Below, piece by piece: positions 18,082 to 27,129 of a stretch of DNA of 64,000 bases. The notes beneath the pieces were generated by a model, which saw only the letters and a list, made by a program, of their open reading frames with translations, made no database searches and had not been told where the DNA came from. This stretch comes from Saccharibacillus endophyticus (lineage in GTDB: Bacteria > Bacillota > Bacilli > Paenibacillales > Paenibacillaceae): NCBI RefSeq assembly GCF_013185185.1, contig NZ_JAAZWE010000002.1, forward strand, positions 62,001-126,000, read 5' to 3'. The position numbers and the translations under genes are program-made. Position 1 is the first letter of the stretch; each line of letters starts with the position of its first letter.

Positions 18082-19368
18082 CTAGCCTTTGATGATGCGT
18101 AAAATATCGTTGTACGTCACGGCGATCATGAGCAGGAAGATCAGCGCGAAGCCGATAAAGTGCACCATGCCTTCCTTGTTCGGATCAATCGGCCGTCTAC
18201 GCACCGCTTCGATGCCCAGGAAGATCAAGCGGCTTCCGTCCAACATCGGAATCGGCAGCAGATTGAAAATCCCCAAGTTGATGCTGACAAGCGCTGTCCA
18301 CAGGATCATCTGATCGATGCCTTGACTTGCGATTTCTCCGGTCGCTTGCAACGTGCCTACAGGACCTGCCAACTGATTGATATCGAAGCGTTCGAAAACG
18401 AGTTTGCGTAACGCGTCCAAAATGGCGGTACTGCCGTTCGCGAACGATTTCCCGGCAAATTCGAACGTTTCCGTAAAGGAAGCGCTCCGTTTGATTTTGC
18501 TTAGTTGGATACCGACTTGCAGCACTTGGCTGCCGTCCTGCGCATCAACCAGCTTCGGCGTCACCGGAACCTGAACGGTCTCGCTTCCGCGCTGCACGCT
18601 CATTTCGACTTCGCTGCCGCCCGACGCGTTTACCAATTCCGTAACTTTGGCCAAGTCGCCGTTCACGGCTTGTCCGTCGATCGACTGGATGATATCGCCT
18701 TTGACCAGATCCGACGAATCGGCAGGCGTTCCGGCCACGATATCGGCAACTTCGACACCTGTCGCCTTTTCGTCCGGCACGCCCGAAACCTGCACATAGA
18801 TCAAGAACAACACGAAGGCCAATACAAAGTTCATCAGGGGTCCGGCAAAAATCGCCAAGGCGCGTTTACCTACGCTTTTGCTGCGGAACTGACGGTCTTT
18901 CGGCGCGACCTGAAGTTCTTGCCCGCGCGTGACGATATCCGCTTTGCGATCCACTTCAAGATGCTGCGTCTCGCCGTCTACGTTCAAACGAATTTGCATC
19001 CGTTCTTCGATATCGATCCATTCGATTTCCCCGATGACGACATTGCGCCGATTATCCAGTTGATCGAGGTAAATCTTTTTGACGACACCTTCATCCGATA
19101 AACGAACCGCGATGGTTTGTCCCGGCTGGATCGGATCAAGCTCGGGATCTTCACCTGCCATTCTTGCGTAACCGCCAAGCGGCAGCAGTCGCAGGGTAAA
19201 CATCGTTTCGTCTCGTTTATAAGAAAACAGCTTGGGGCCGAAGCCGATCGCGAATTCCCGCACTAAGATGCCTGCACGTTTCGCAAAGTAGTAATGCCCC
19301 CATTCGTGCACCGTAACGACGACGAAAAACATCAGTACGGTCAACACGACGATCTGAAGTGTCATCAT
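18082..19368 (-). CDS. rseP: Site-2 intramembrane metalloprotease RseP/RasP
   Basis: A 428-residue membrane protease that cleaves anti-sigma factors and remnant signal peptides. An N-terminal membrane segment contains the zinc motif HEWGHY at about residues 21-26. GPLMNFVLAFVLFLIYV is a second membrane segment. A PDZ domain lies around 205-280 (ADIVAGTPADSSDLVKGD). The second zinc-ligand motif is NLLPIPMLDGSRL near 365-380, followed by a last membrane helix. It starts at ATGATG after GGGAGGATC. dxr lies upstream, as in Bacillus. Confidence 0.97.
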   Translation of the reverse strand: MMTLQIVVLTVLMFFVVVTVHEWGHYYFAKRAGILVREFAIGFGPKLFSYKRDETMFTLRLLPLGGYARMAGEDPELDPIQPGQTIAVRLSDEGVVKKIYLDQLDNRRNVVIGEIEWIDIEERMQIRLNVDGETQHLEVDRKADIVTRGQELQVAPKDRQFRSKSVGKRALAIFAGPLMNFVLAFVLFLIYVQVSGVPDEKATGVEVADIVAGTPADSSDLVKGDIIQSIDGQAVNGDLAKVTELVNASGGSEVEMSVQRGSETVQVPVTPKLVDAQDGSQVLQVGIQLSKIKRSASFTETFEFAGKSFANGSTAILDALRKLVFERFDINQLAGPVGTLQATGEIASQGIDQMILWTALVSINLGIFNLLPIPMLDGSRLIFLGIEAVRRRPIDPNKEGMVHFIGFALIFLLMIAVTYNDILRIIKG

Positions 19369-19442
19369 GTCTGGTCTGATCCTCCCTGTTGGTCAAGCGA
19401 TTATACTGAAATAGCATGGCAAACAGCAGAGAGCAGCCTCTC

Positions 19443-20579
19443 TTATTCAGATGCGACTCGGCGTGCCCACTGATCGGCTTCGCGAATCACATCCAAATCC
19501 GGATCGGCAATAGCCGTATGCTGCTGCATGACCTTTTCCAACGTGTCTTCGATCTGCAAGAACGAAATTTCCCGGCGCAAAAACCGTGCTACCGCGACTT
19601 CATTCGCCGCATTAAAGACGGTCGGTGCGGTTCCTCCCATTCTACCACAGTCGTAGGCCATCCTTAAACAAGGGAAGCGGCCGAAATCCATTTCCCTGAA
19701 ATTGAGTTTGCCGATCTCGGCAAGCGACAACCGATTCGCCTTAAGCGGGATGCGATCCGGGTAAGTCAGCGCATATTGGATCGGCACCCGCATATCCGGA
19801 TTACCCAGTTGGGCAATGATGCTGGTATCTTCGAATTCGACGAATGAATGGATGATGCTTTCGGGATGAAGCAGCACGTTGATTTCATCGTAAGACAAAC
19901 CGAATAACCAGTGCGCCTCGATCACTTCAAGCCCTTTGTTGACCATGGTGGCCGAATCGATCGTGATTTTGGAGCCCATCGACCAGTTGGGGTGCTTGAG
20001 TGCATCTTCGACGGTGACGTTCGCAAGCTCTTCACGACTCAAGTGGCGGAACGAGCCTCCCGAAGCGGTCAACGTAATGCTCGAAAGCCGTTCTCTCGGT
20101 TCACCGTTCAAGCATTGAAAGATCGCGGAGTGTTCGCTGTCTACAGGCAGAATCGGCACGCCTTTTTCCGAGGCGCGGCGCATAACCAGATGACCTGCGG
20201 TAACCAATGTTTCTTTGTTGGCGAGCGCAATCTGTTTACCTTCGTCAATAGCAGCGAGCGTAGCAGGAAGCCCCATACTTCCGGTTACGGCCGTCACTAC
20301 CGTATCCGCATCCGTTCCCGCCGCGATTTCAATCAGGCCTTCGTTACCGAAATAAACCTTGGTTCCAGCCGGAACTTGAGATTTTAACGTCTCCGCTGCT
20401 TCTTTCGTCGCAACGGATACTTTGGCGGGCTTGAATTGCCGAATTTGTTCCAAAAGCAATCCGGTATTCCCTCCGGCAGCGAGTGCCTCAACCTGAAAGT
20501 GCTCAGGATGCTCGGCTGCGACTTGCAGAGTCTGTGTACCGATCGAACCCGTGGAGCCAAGCAAAGCAATTTTTTTCAT
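19443..20579 (-). CDS. dxr: 1-deoxy-D-xylulose-5-phosphate reductoisomerase
   Basis: A 378-residue NADPH enzyme that commits carbon to the MEP isoprenoid pathway. The N-terminal nucleotide site is [13 protein letters not shown]. Further motifs are [12 protein letters not shown] and the metal and substrate part [16 protein letters not shown]-terminal helical domain completes the fold. The product feeds UppS, encoded two genes upstream in the same cluster. ATG start after GAAGGGGAAGCGAACATCGA, with modest spacing. Confidence 0.98.
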   Translation of the reverse strand: MKKIALLGSTGSIGTQTLQVAAEHPEHFQVEALAAGGNTGLLLEQIRQFKPAKVSVATKEAAETLKSQVPAGTKVYFGNEGLIEIAAGTDADTVVTAVTGSMGLPATLAAIDEGKQIALANKETLVTAGHLVMRRASEKGVPILPVDSEHSAIFQCLNGEPRERLSSITLTASGGSFRHLSREELANVTVEDALKHPNWSMGSKITIDSATMVNKGLEVIEAHWLFGLSYDEINVLLHPESIIHSFVEFEDTSIIAQLGNPDMRVPIQYALTYPDRIPLKANRLSLAEIGKLNFREMDFGRFPCLRMAYDCGRMGGTAPTVFNAANEVAVARFLRREISFLQIEDTLEKVMQQHTAIADPDLDVIREADQWARRVASE

Positions 20580-20635
20580 TCGATGTTCGCTTCCCCTCTT
20601 TGTCCCTATGCGCTTTTCCTACCGCTTCACGCCGT

Positions 20636-21436
20636 TCAATACGGAAGCAAAAATAGAATATGTACGAAGGGGAATACGGCCAACCAACTATCGCAGCGAT
20701 CCAAAATGCCTCCGTGTCCGGGCAAAATGCTGCCGGAATCTTTGATTCCGTATACGCGCTTGTAGGCAGACTGAATCAGATCTCCCATTTGTCCGATAAC
20801 CGAAGCGGCCAAACCGATCAGCATGGCTCGAAGCGGATCCAATAACTCAGGCGCTGCCAATGAAAATCCAAGTGCAATCACGACGGCAATCAAGATGCCT
20901 CCGACTGCGCCTTCAATCGTCTTATTGGGGCTGATGGCCGGCCAAAGCTTGTTTTTACCGAAAGCTTTGCCCGTAAAGTAGGCGCCTGCGTCACTCCCCC
21001 AAATGCTCAGAAGCAGCAGGAATGTCCAAAACAAGCCATGTCCGTCCGGAGTTTCCCGCGAGATCGCAATATAATAAAAACCCAAGCCGACATAAACTGC
21101 ACCCAGGAAGAGCAGCGAAGCCTGCTTGATATTGATTTCGTTTTTGGTGAGCACCGTCGCGCAAAGAAGCAGCAGCAGCGACAGCCAGATGGCATGCTGA
21201 GGAGGGATCGGGAAATCCAAGTCCCACGCTTGCCAAGGAAAAGTCAAGTACGCCACAGCGAGATAACCGATCCAAGCTTCCGCACGAAACGGAGCCCCTG
21301 TGCTCATCTTTGCAAACTCATAAAAGCCGACGAGCGCCATCAGCATAATCAGTGCCGGGTACCCAAAGCCTCCTAATACACACAGCCCCAAAAACAACAC
21401 GCCGGCTACAACACCGGTTATGATTCGTTGTTTCAC
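20636..21436 (-). CDS. cdsA: Phosphatidate cytidylyltransferase
   Basis: A 266-residue polytopic membrane enzyme that makes CDP-diacylglycerol. About seven to eight hydrophobic segments are visible, such as VLFLGLCVLGGFGYPALIML. The family signature region SDAGAYFTGKAFGKNK with SPNKTIEGAVGG lies near residues 150-190. Start is GTG with GGAGGATGAAAC upstream. It follows uppS by 28 nt and precedes dxr. Confidence 0.97.
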   Translation of the reverse strand: MKQRIITGVVAGVLFLGLCVLGGFGYPALIMLMALVGFYEFAKMSTGAPFRAEAWIGYLAVAYLTFPWQAWDLDFPIPPQHAIWLSLLLLLCATVLTKNEINIKQASLLFLGAVYVGLGFYYIAISRETPDGHGLFWTFLLLLSIWGSDAGAYFTGKAFGKNKLWPAISPNKTIEGAVGGILIAVVIALGFSLAAPELLDPLRAMLIGLAASVIGQMGDLIQSAYKRVYGIKDSGSILPGHGGILDRCDSWLAVFPFVHILFLLPY

Positions 21437-21464
21437 CGTTTCATCCTCCGTCCGGGCGACGCCG

Positions 21465-22241
21465 CTATTTCAAACCGCCGTATCTGCGCGTGCGCCGCTG
21501 GTACTCGGCTACCGCTTCTCTAAGATGCTCTCTGCCGAATTCCGGCCAATAGGCGTCCGTAAACCATAATTCGCTATAAGCGATCTGCCACAGCATGAAG
21601 TTGCTGATCCGCAGTTCGCCGCTGGTGCGAATCAACAAATCGGGATCAGGCATATCCACGCTTTGCAGATGGGCGGAGATCATCTCTTGGTCGATGTCCT
21701 CAGCCCGGATCAGGCCTGCTTCAACGCCTCTGGCAATTTCCCGTATGCCTTCTACCAACTCGCGGCGTGCCCCGTAATTCAGCGCAAAGTTCAACACGAG
21801 ACCGGTATTGTCCTTCGTACGGGCCGTCGCTTCACGCATTGCCTTAAGCGTATGCTCCGGCAGATTTTCCATATTACCCATCATCCGCACCTGCACGTTT
21901 TTCCGGATGAGTTCTTCAAGCTCCAATGACAGAAACTCCTGCGGCAGCCGCATCAGAAAATCGACTTCTTCTTTGGGCCTGCTCCAATTTTCCGTGGAAA
22001 AGGCATATAACGTCAGATAACGAACTCCCAGCTCGTCCGCGGCGATCGTAGCTCGCTTAACCGCCTTCATCCCGCTCTGGTGACCGACGATCCGCGGCAT
22101 GCCGAGTTTCTTGGCCCATCGTCCGTTGCCGTCCATGATGATGGCGATATGCTGCGGTACGTTATCCGCCGACGGCTCGGCCGGTCCTGAAACCTGCTCG
22201 CGCTCTTTCGGACCGATCCACGAGCGAAACCGATTGATCAT
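21465..22241 (-). CDS. uppS: Isoprenyl transferase (undecaprenyl diphosphate synthase)
   Basis: A 258-residue cis-prenyltransferase that builds the C55 lipid carrier for wall synthesis. It has IIMDGNGRWAKK with the catalytic Asp, then TLYAFSTENWSRP and a C-terminal DLLIRTSGELRISNF. The start MINRFRSW follows GGAGGAGAAGAC; the longer in-frame extension has no ribosome site. A Pro/Ser-rich head of about 25 residues precedes the fold. It is separated from frr by a terminator-like hairpin. Confidence 0.97.
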   Translation of the reverse strand: MINRFRSWIGPKEREQVSGPAEPSADNVPQHIAIIMDGNGRWAKKLGMPRIVGHQSGMKAVKRATIAADELGVRYLTLYAFSTENWSRPKEEVDFLMRLPQEFLSLELEELIRKNVQVRMMGNMENLPEHTLKAMREATARTKDNTGLVLNFALNYGARRELVEGIREIARGVEAGLIRAEDIDQEMISAHLQSVDMPDPDLLIRTSGELRISNFMLWQIAYSELWFTDAYWPEFGREHLREAVAEYQRRTRRYGGLK

Positions 22242-22279
22242 GTCTTCTCCTCCATGCTTCAGCTCCCGCAGATGTCCCG

Positions 22280-22325
22280 AAAAAAGACACAACCCCACCT
22301 GGAACGGAGGGGTCGCGGGGTCTTA
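22280..22325 (-). terminator. Terminator-like hairpin between frr and uppS
   Basis: Beginning within the frr stop codon, GCGACCCC pairs with GGGGTTGTGT (G-U pairs included), and AAGA with TCTT can extend it. TTTTTTC follows directly. It is strong enough to cut off or reduce transcription of uppS unless read-through or an unseen promoter compensates. Confidence 0.65.
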
Positions 22326-22876
22326 AACTTCCATAATCTCTTTTTCTTTTGCAGCGATCACTTTGTCGACTTCCGCGATATATTTATCCGTAAGCTTCTG
22401 GATCTCTTCTTGATGGCCACGGGACTCGTCTTCGGAGATTTCGCCTTTTTCCATCTTCTTGATATCGTCATTGGCGTCACGGCGGATGTTGCGAACCGCT
22501 ACTTTGCCTTCTTCGCCGAATTTTTTCGTCAGTTTGACGAGTTCGGTACGACGCTCTTCCGTCAAAGCCGGAATCACCAGGCGAATCGCGTTGCCGTCAT
22601 TGGACGGCGTAAGGCCGAGATCCGATTTTTGAATCGCGCGCTCGATATCGGACAGCGACGACTTGTCCCACGGCTGAATCATCAGCGTCCGCGAATCCGG
22701 CGTATTGATGTTCGCCAGTTGGTTCAGCGGTGTCGGCGCTCCGTAATATTCGACTTGAATCCGGTCGAGCAGAGCCGGCACGGCGCGTCCGGCGCGCAGC
22801 GTGCTCAGGTCGCGTTGCAGCGCCTGGATGGCTTTGCCCATGCGGTCTTCCGCGTTTTTCTTCACGGTCTGAGGCA

Positions 22877-22877
<1 letters not shown>
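22323..22877 (-). CDS. frr: Ribosome recycling factor
   Basis: A 184-residue factor that splits post-termination ribosomes with EF-G. It has the three-helix and hinge sequence pattern, with [19 protein letters not shown] and the late RVIPAL-type region ending in [14 protein letters not shown]. The start [14 protein letters not shown] overlaps the pyrH stop by one base (TAATG). Length is normal. Confidence 0.98.
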
Positions 22878-23653
<776 letters not shown>

Positions 23654-23654
23654 T

Positions 23655-23685
23655 TAAAAAAGAAGGAACACCAAGTGTTCCCCCC
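23655..23685 (-). terminator. Rho-independent terminator after tsf
   Basis: GGAACAC-TTG-GTGTTCC is a perfect 7-bp stem, extended by G-U and G-C pairs (GG with TT/TC). TTCTTTTTT follows. It lies in the 127-nt tsf-pyrH gap. Nothing else convincing was seen there except a second GGGTTCCCC that could pair with the 5' arm. Confidence 0.8.
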
Positions 23686-23729
23686 ATGCACAGAAGCTGT
23701 GATTGATCTTTAGTTACGAATTTTTAAAA

Positions 23730-24377
23730 TTACTTAACTTGAGCCATAACTTCTTCTACGAAGTTATCGACTTTCTTTTCCAGACCTTCGCCAAGCTCGA
23801 AACGAGCAAAACGACGGATGGAGATGTTTTCGCCGATCGTGCTGATTTTTTCGTTCAGCAGTTGCGAAATCGTTTTGTCCGGATCTTTAACGAAGGATTG
23901 CTCAAGCAGGCAGTTTTCTTCGTAGTACTTGTTTACGCGGCCTTCGACCATTTTTTCAACGATCTTTTCAGGCTTGCCTTCGTTGAGAGCTTGAGCCTTC
24001 AGGATTTCTTTTTCTTTTTCTACGACTTCAGCCGGCACTTCTTCACGACGAACGTAAAGCGGGCTTGCTGCAGCGATATGCATGGCGATGTCGCGCGCGA
24101 AGTTTTTGAATTGGTCGGTTTTGCCGACGAAGTCGGTTTCGCAGTTGATTTCAACCAGAACGCCGATACGGCCGCCTGCGTGGATGTAAGATTCAACCGT
24201 ACCTTCGGTAGCTGCGCGACCTGCTTTGTTCGCTGCTGCGGACAAACCTTTTTCGCGAAGAACGTCTACCGCTTTGTCGATATCGCCGTTTGTTTCTTCC
24301 AGTGCTTTTTTGCAATCGAGCATACCTGCGCCCGTTCTTTCGCGAAGTTCTTTTACTGCGCTCGCATTTACTGCCAT
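23730..24377 (-). CDS. tsf: Elongation factor Ts (short form)
   Basis: A 215-residue nucleotide-exchange factor for EF-Tu. It has the N-terminal UBA-like domain ([20 protein letters not shown]) and the core motif [15 protein letters not shown]. At 215 residues it is clearly shorter than the B. subtilis (about 293) and E. coli (283) proteins. It resembles the compact forms of Thermus and cyanobacteria. The C-terminal [15 protein letters not shown] segment is present, so it is not a simple truncation. It follows rpsB after an attenuator hairpin. Confidence 0.97.
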   Translation of the reverse strand: MAVNASAVKELRERTGAGMLDCKKALEETNGDIDKAVDVLREKGLSAAANKAGRAATEGTVESYIHAGGRIGVLVEINCETDFVGKTDQFKNFARDIAMHIAAASPLYVRREEVPAEVVEKEKEILKAQALNEGKPEKIVEKMVEGRVNKYYEENCLLEQSFVKDPDKTISQLLNEKISTIGENISIRRFARFELGEGLEKKVDNFVEEVMAQVK

Positions 24378-24415
24378 TGTTGATTCCCTCCAGATAAGTA
24401 TTGGTATTTTACTCC

Positions 24416-24467
24416 TAAAAAAAGGGCGGTTAAGAGGCTATTCACCACCAACCACCCTCTTTTTTTA
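24416..24467 (-). terminator. Attenuator-type hairpin between rpsB and tsf
   Basis: AGGGTGGTT pairs with AACCGCCCT (one G-U), with an 18-nt loop. It is flanked by A7 and T7 runs, so it could work on either strand. Partial terminators between rpsB and tsf are known in other bacteria. This one could lower tsf relative to rpsB. Confidence 0.7.
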
Positions 24468-24513
24468 ACTCTGCCGATCCGTAAGCTAAGCGCCGATTCT
24501 GACGCCGCCGGAC

Positions 24514-25212
24514 TTATGCAGTTGTTTGTTCGCCTTGGTTTGCTTCGATAACGGCTTCCGCAATTTTGCCCGTCAGCAGTTTAACGGCGCGGATCGCGTC
24601 GTCGTTGCCCGGGATTACGTAGTCGATTTCGTCCGGATCGCAGTTTGTATCAACGATACCTACGATCGGAATGTTCAGCTTGCGTGCTTCTGCAACCGCG
24701 ATACGCTCTTTGCGAGGATCGATGATGAACAGCGCGCTAGGCAGTTTTTTCATGTTCTTGATGCCGCCCAGGAATTTTTCGAGGCGATCTTTCTCTTTGC
24801 GAAGCAAGATAACTTCTTTCTTAGGCAGAACTTCGAATGTACCGTCTTCTTCCCAAGCTTCAAGCTTTTTCAGACGATCGATACGCTTTTGGATCGTTTG
24901 GAAGTTAGTCAGCGTGCCGCCGAGCCAACGTTGGTTGATGAAGTACATGCCGCAACGTTCCGCTTCTTCTTTAACGGAGTCTTGAGCTTGTTTTTTCGTA
25001 CCTACGAACAGGATCGTACCGCCTTCGCCAGCCAAGTTTTTAACGAAGTTGTACGCTTCGTCAACTTTCTTGACTGTTTTTTGCAAGTCGATAATGTAGA
25101 TACCGTTTCTTTCTGTGAAAATGTAACGGTCCATCTTCGGGTTCCAACGACGAGTTTGGTGACCGAAGTGTACGCCAGCTTCGAGAAGCTGTTTCATGGA
25201 GATAACTGCCAT
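24514..25212 (-). CDS. rpsB: 30S ribosomal protein S2
   Basis: A 232-residue late-assembling small-subunit protein. It has the signature regions [20 protein letters not shown] and [19 protein letters not shown], plus [10 protein letters not shown] near the end. The ATG follows AGGAGGTGTATGGAGA. It is the first gene after the fla/che terminator and has its own promoter and a structured leader of about 120 nt. Confidence 0.98.
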   Translation of the reverse strand: MAVISMKQLLEAGVHFGHQTRRWNPKMDRYIFTERNGIYIIDLQKTVKKVDEAYNFVKNLAGEGGTILFVGTKKQAQDSVKEEAERCGMYFINQRWLGGTLTNFQTIQKRIDRLKKLEAWEEDGTFEVLPKKEVILLRKEKDRLEKFLGGIKNMKKLPSALFIIDPRKERIAVAEARKLNIPIVGIVDTNCDPDEIDYVIPGNDDAIRAVKLLTGKIAEAVIEANQGEQTTA

Positions 25213-25335
25213 TCTCCATACACCTCCTATGGGTTTGGTTTTTTTGATGTACCTCCGCTGAAATCATTTCCTGTGGAGACTCCGCCCCGGGCGAAGCACC
25301 TTCCGCAGAATTAATCAGCGTGTGTTTTAACACCG
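25213..25335 (-). promoter_or_regulatory. Structured leader of rpsB, candidate autoregulatory RNA
   Basis: Between the predicted start of transcription and the rpsB ATG, CGCTGA (minus strand, 25315-25320) pairs with TCAGCG (25256-25261). Inside, CTGCGG can pair with CCACAG with one mismatch, and GCTTCGCCC with GGGCGGAGT. Ribosomal-protein leaders of this kind often bind the encoded protein. I do not recognise a named Rfam family, so autoregulation is inference. Confidence 0.45.
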
Positions 25336-25341
25336 TTGTTT

Positions 25342-25370
25342 AGTTTATCATAATAGACCTTACTTCGCAA
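25342..25370 (-). promoter_or_regulatory. Sigma-A promoter of rpsB
   Basis: On the minus strand TTGCGA (25365-25370), a 17-nt spacer and TAAACT (25342-25347) are preceded by TGA (extended -10). It lies between the fla/che terminator and the rpsB leader. Confidence 0.7.
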
Positions 25371-25421
25371 TCCCTAAGGGTTATTATTTTGAATGTTTCA
25401 CTCGCTTCTTTTTTCTGCATC

Positions 25422-25455
25422 AAAAAACCGCCAATTTTTTCTAAAAATTGACGGT
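25422..25455 (-). terminator. Terminator at the end of the fla/che operon
   Basis: ACCGTCAATTTT pairs with AAAATTGGCGGT (one G-U) around a short AGA loop. TTTTTTG follows. It lies 12 nt after the stop codon of the MltG-like gene. Confidence 0.88.
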
Positions 25456-25466
25456 CGGGGTACATA

Positions 25467-26192
25467 CTATTCTTCTTTTGGCGTAGAAATCTCACGAATG
25501 ATATCCGCGTAAGAATCTCCGGATTTAAACGAATAGTTGCCGATTTGCAGCTTGCCGGTCACTCCAGCTTCCGCTGCCTGACGTTGGAAAGCAACAGCAT
25601 CGTCGACAACCCCTGCATTCGCAAGCGCTTGCGAGACAGCCTTCAGGTTCATGCCGCGTTCAATTTCGAATGAGACATTCGAAGATTCCATTGCATTAGA
25701 CCGTTGAGGTTGCACATCCGTCGACGCTTCCGGCTCGGTCGGCGCTGCCGGGGCTTGAGCAGGCTGCTCTGAACCCGTCGCAGCCGTATCTGTAGTAGGT
25801 TCAGTCGGTGCCGAAGGCGCCTCCGTCGTCGCGGAAGACGGTTCTTCCGGCTCTGATGATACAGGAGCTTGACCCGCATCCGGTGCTTCTGCTGTTTCAG
25901 AATCCGGCTCGGTCGGTACCGCGGCTTCAGGTTCGGTAGGTTCTTCCGCGGAATCCTGAGGCTGGGACTCCTCTGTCGGTGTCTCTTCGGGATCGGATGA
26001 GTCGGCCGGTTGCTCTTTTGCAGGTTGTTCTTCTTCACCTGCCGGAGCGTTAGTCTGCACTTCGTTCGTCGACTCTGCATCGGCAGGTGAAGTCGGTCTT
26101 CCGCTTTGAGCAAGCAACATCAATTGAAGCAGCAACGCGCCCGTAATAATACCGATTCCCAATCCAAGCATAAATGAGCGATTCTTGAACAC
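25467..26192 (-). CDS. Membrane-anchored protein with acidic PET-rich linker and C-terminal MltG-type domain
   Basis: A 241-residue protein that begins with a single membrane helix (about 7-28). A Pro/Glu/Thr/Ala/Ser-rich, strongly acidic stretch covers about 34-165. It ends in a 65-residue domain (FEIERGMNLKAVSQAL, VVDDAVAFQRQ, GKLQIGNYSFKSGDSY) like the LysM-like N-terminal part of endolytic transglycosylase MltG. The catalytic YceG domain itself is absent, so it may bind rather than cut peptidoglycan. GTG start overlaps swrB by one base. It closes the fla/che operon. Family assignment is by pattern; function unknown. Confidence 0.75.
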   Translation of the reverse strand: MFKNRSFMLGLGIGIITGALLLQLMLLAQSGRPTSPADAESTNEVQTNAPAGEEEQPAKEQPADSSDPEETPTEESQPQDSAEEPTEPEAAVPTEPDSETAEAPDAGQAPVSSEPEEPSSATTEAPSAPTEPTTDTAATGSEQPAQAPAAPTEPEASTDVQPQRSNAMESSNVSFEIERGMNLKAVSQALANAGVVDDAVAFQRQAAEAGVTGKLQIGNYSFKSGDSYADIIREISTPKEE

Positions 26193-26758
26193 TACGCTTC
26201 CTCCCTCTTTGCCAGACGTAAAATCAGCTGAATTTCGCCGCGCTGAAGCCCAATCGCTTTGGCGATGAAATCAACTGATTTGCCCTGGTCATGCAATTCA
26301 AATAATTGAGGATAGCGATGGCGAACAGAATCTTCCGGCTCGGGCTGCGGTTCCGGCGATGGCGATAGGGTTGCAGCATTTTCCAACAATTCATTTCTCA
26401 GTTGTATAGCCGCTTCTTGGGTAGCACGCGGATCGACAGACGACAATTGTTCAATACGGGCTTCGTGCTTACCCGCGGTACGTTCCATTTCGGCCAGACG
26501 TCCGCGCATATCGCCCAATTGTTCCTGGAGTGCCAATTGTTTAGCTCCCGTTTCCTGCCTGATCTGAACCAGCAAATTCACGAGATCGTCATTTTCTTTT
26601 TCCATTTCAACCATGTACTGTTCGAGCGTTTGCTCGACTTGCTGCACAACGCGATCACTACCGGAAGCCTGTTTGGCCGACTTTTCTTTCGGAATCAAGA
26701 AGGCATACACGACGGCCGCGGCACCGAGCAGCATTACATAAAGCCAGGCATCGTTCAT
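26192..26758 (-). CDS. swrB: SwrB-like motility protein (YlxL family, DUF6115)
   Basis: A 188-residue protein with an N-terminal membrane helix (about 5-20, YVMLLGAAAVVYAFLIP). A long coiled coil spans about 38-100, a Pro-rich hinge lies near 130-140, and a C-terminal helix-turn-helix-like segment (SVDFIAKAIGLQRGEIQLI) ends it. B. subtilis SwrB has the same anchor, coil and tail and promotes FliF-FliG assembly and export activation. Sequence identity outside the tail looks low, so the name rests on architecture and on its place after sigD. Confidence 0.7.
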   Translation of the reverse strand: MNDAWLYVMLLGAAAVVYAFLIPKEKSAKQASGSDRVVQQVEQTLEQYMVEMEKENDDLVNLLVQIRQETGAKQLALQEQLGDMRGRLAEMERTAGKHEARIEQLSSVDPRATQEAAIQLRNELLENAATLSPSPEPQPEPEDSVRHRYPQLFELHDQGKSVDFIAKAIGLQRGEIQLILRLAKREEA

Positions 26759-26772
26759 CTCAGGTTCCTTTC

Positions 26773-27090
26773 TTACAGCGACAAATCCAAATGTTTTCCT
26801 TTAAAAGGATGGGGAGCCGCAACCGTGCGCGCTTCGGCTTCCGGTTCACCCTGCTCAGGTCCTCCCCCTCCATGCGAATCGTGCTGATTGTTTCCTTCGG
26901 CATCTTTGCGGATTTGGGTATCAGCAGCCTCTGTCGTAGGCGCGCTGCGATGCCGGGATCGCTCGATCTCCGCAGTTGCCTGCCCGGCAAGCTGAGCCTG
27001 ATCGATCAAGGGGCGCTGCAATTGTTCTTGCTGCATGCGACTTGTTTCGGGAGCGCGATGTACCGATAATTGAACTTCGATCGCTTTCAT
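26773..27090 (-). CDS. Uncharacterised 105-residue charged protein in the fla/che tail
   Basis: No family was recognised. The protein is hydrophilic with no membrane segment. It opens MKAIEVQLSVHRAPETSRMQQ. A glutamine/alanine-rich helix-like part (about 18-45) is followed by a His/Gly/Glu-rich disordered middle. The end, HPFKGKHLDLSL, looks like a docking motif. It has an ATG start and lies 40 nt after the FapA-like gene and 15 nt before swrB, so it is co-transcribed. Codon use matches its neighbours. It is probably a real gene, since both junctions are tight and the frame is fully open. Confidence 0.7.
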   Translation of the reverse strand: MKAIEVQLSVHRAPETSRMQQEQLQRPLIDQAQLAGQATAEIERSRHRSAPTTEAADTQIRKDAEGNNQHDSHGGGGPEQGEPEAEARTVAAPHPFKGKHLDLSL

Positions 27091-27129
27091 GATTGGACAC
27101 CCCTATTCCTAATAGACAGAATCAGATAC

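Noticed and set aside
19395..19410. TATAAT between dxr and rseP
   Set aside because: No -35 element at 16-18 nt; an isolated TATAAT in a short gap is weak evidence.
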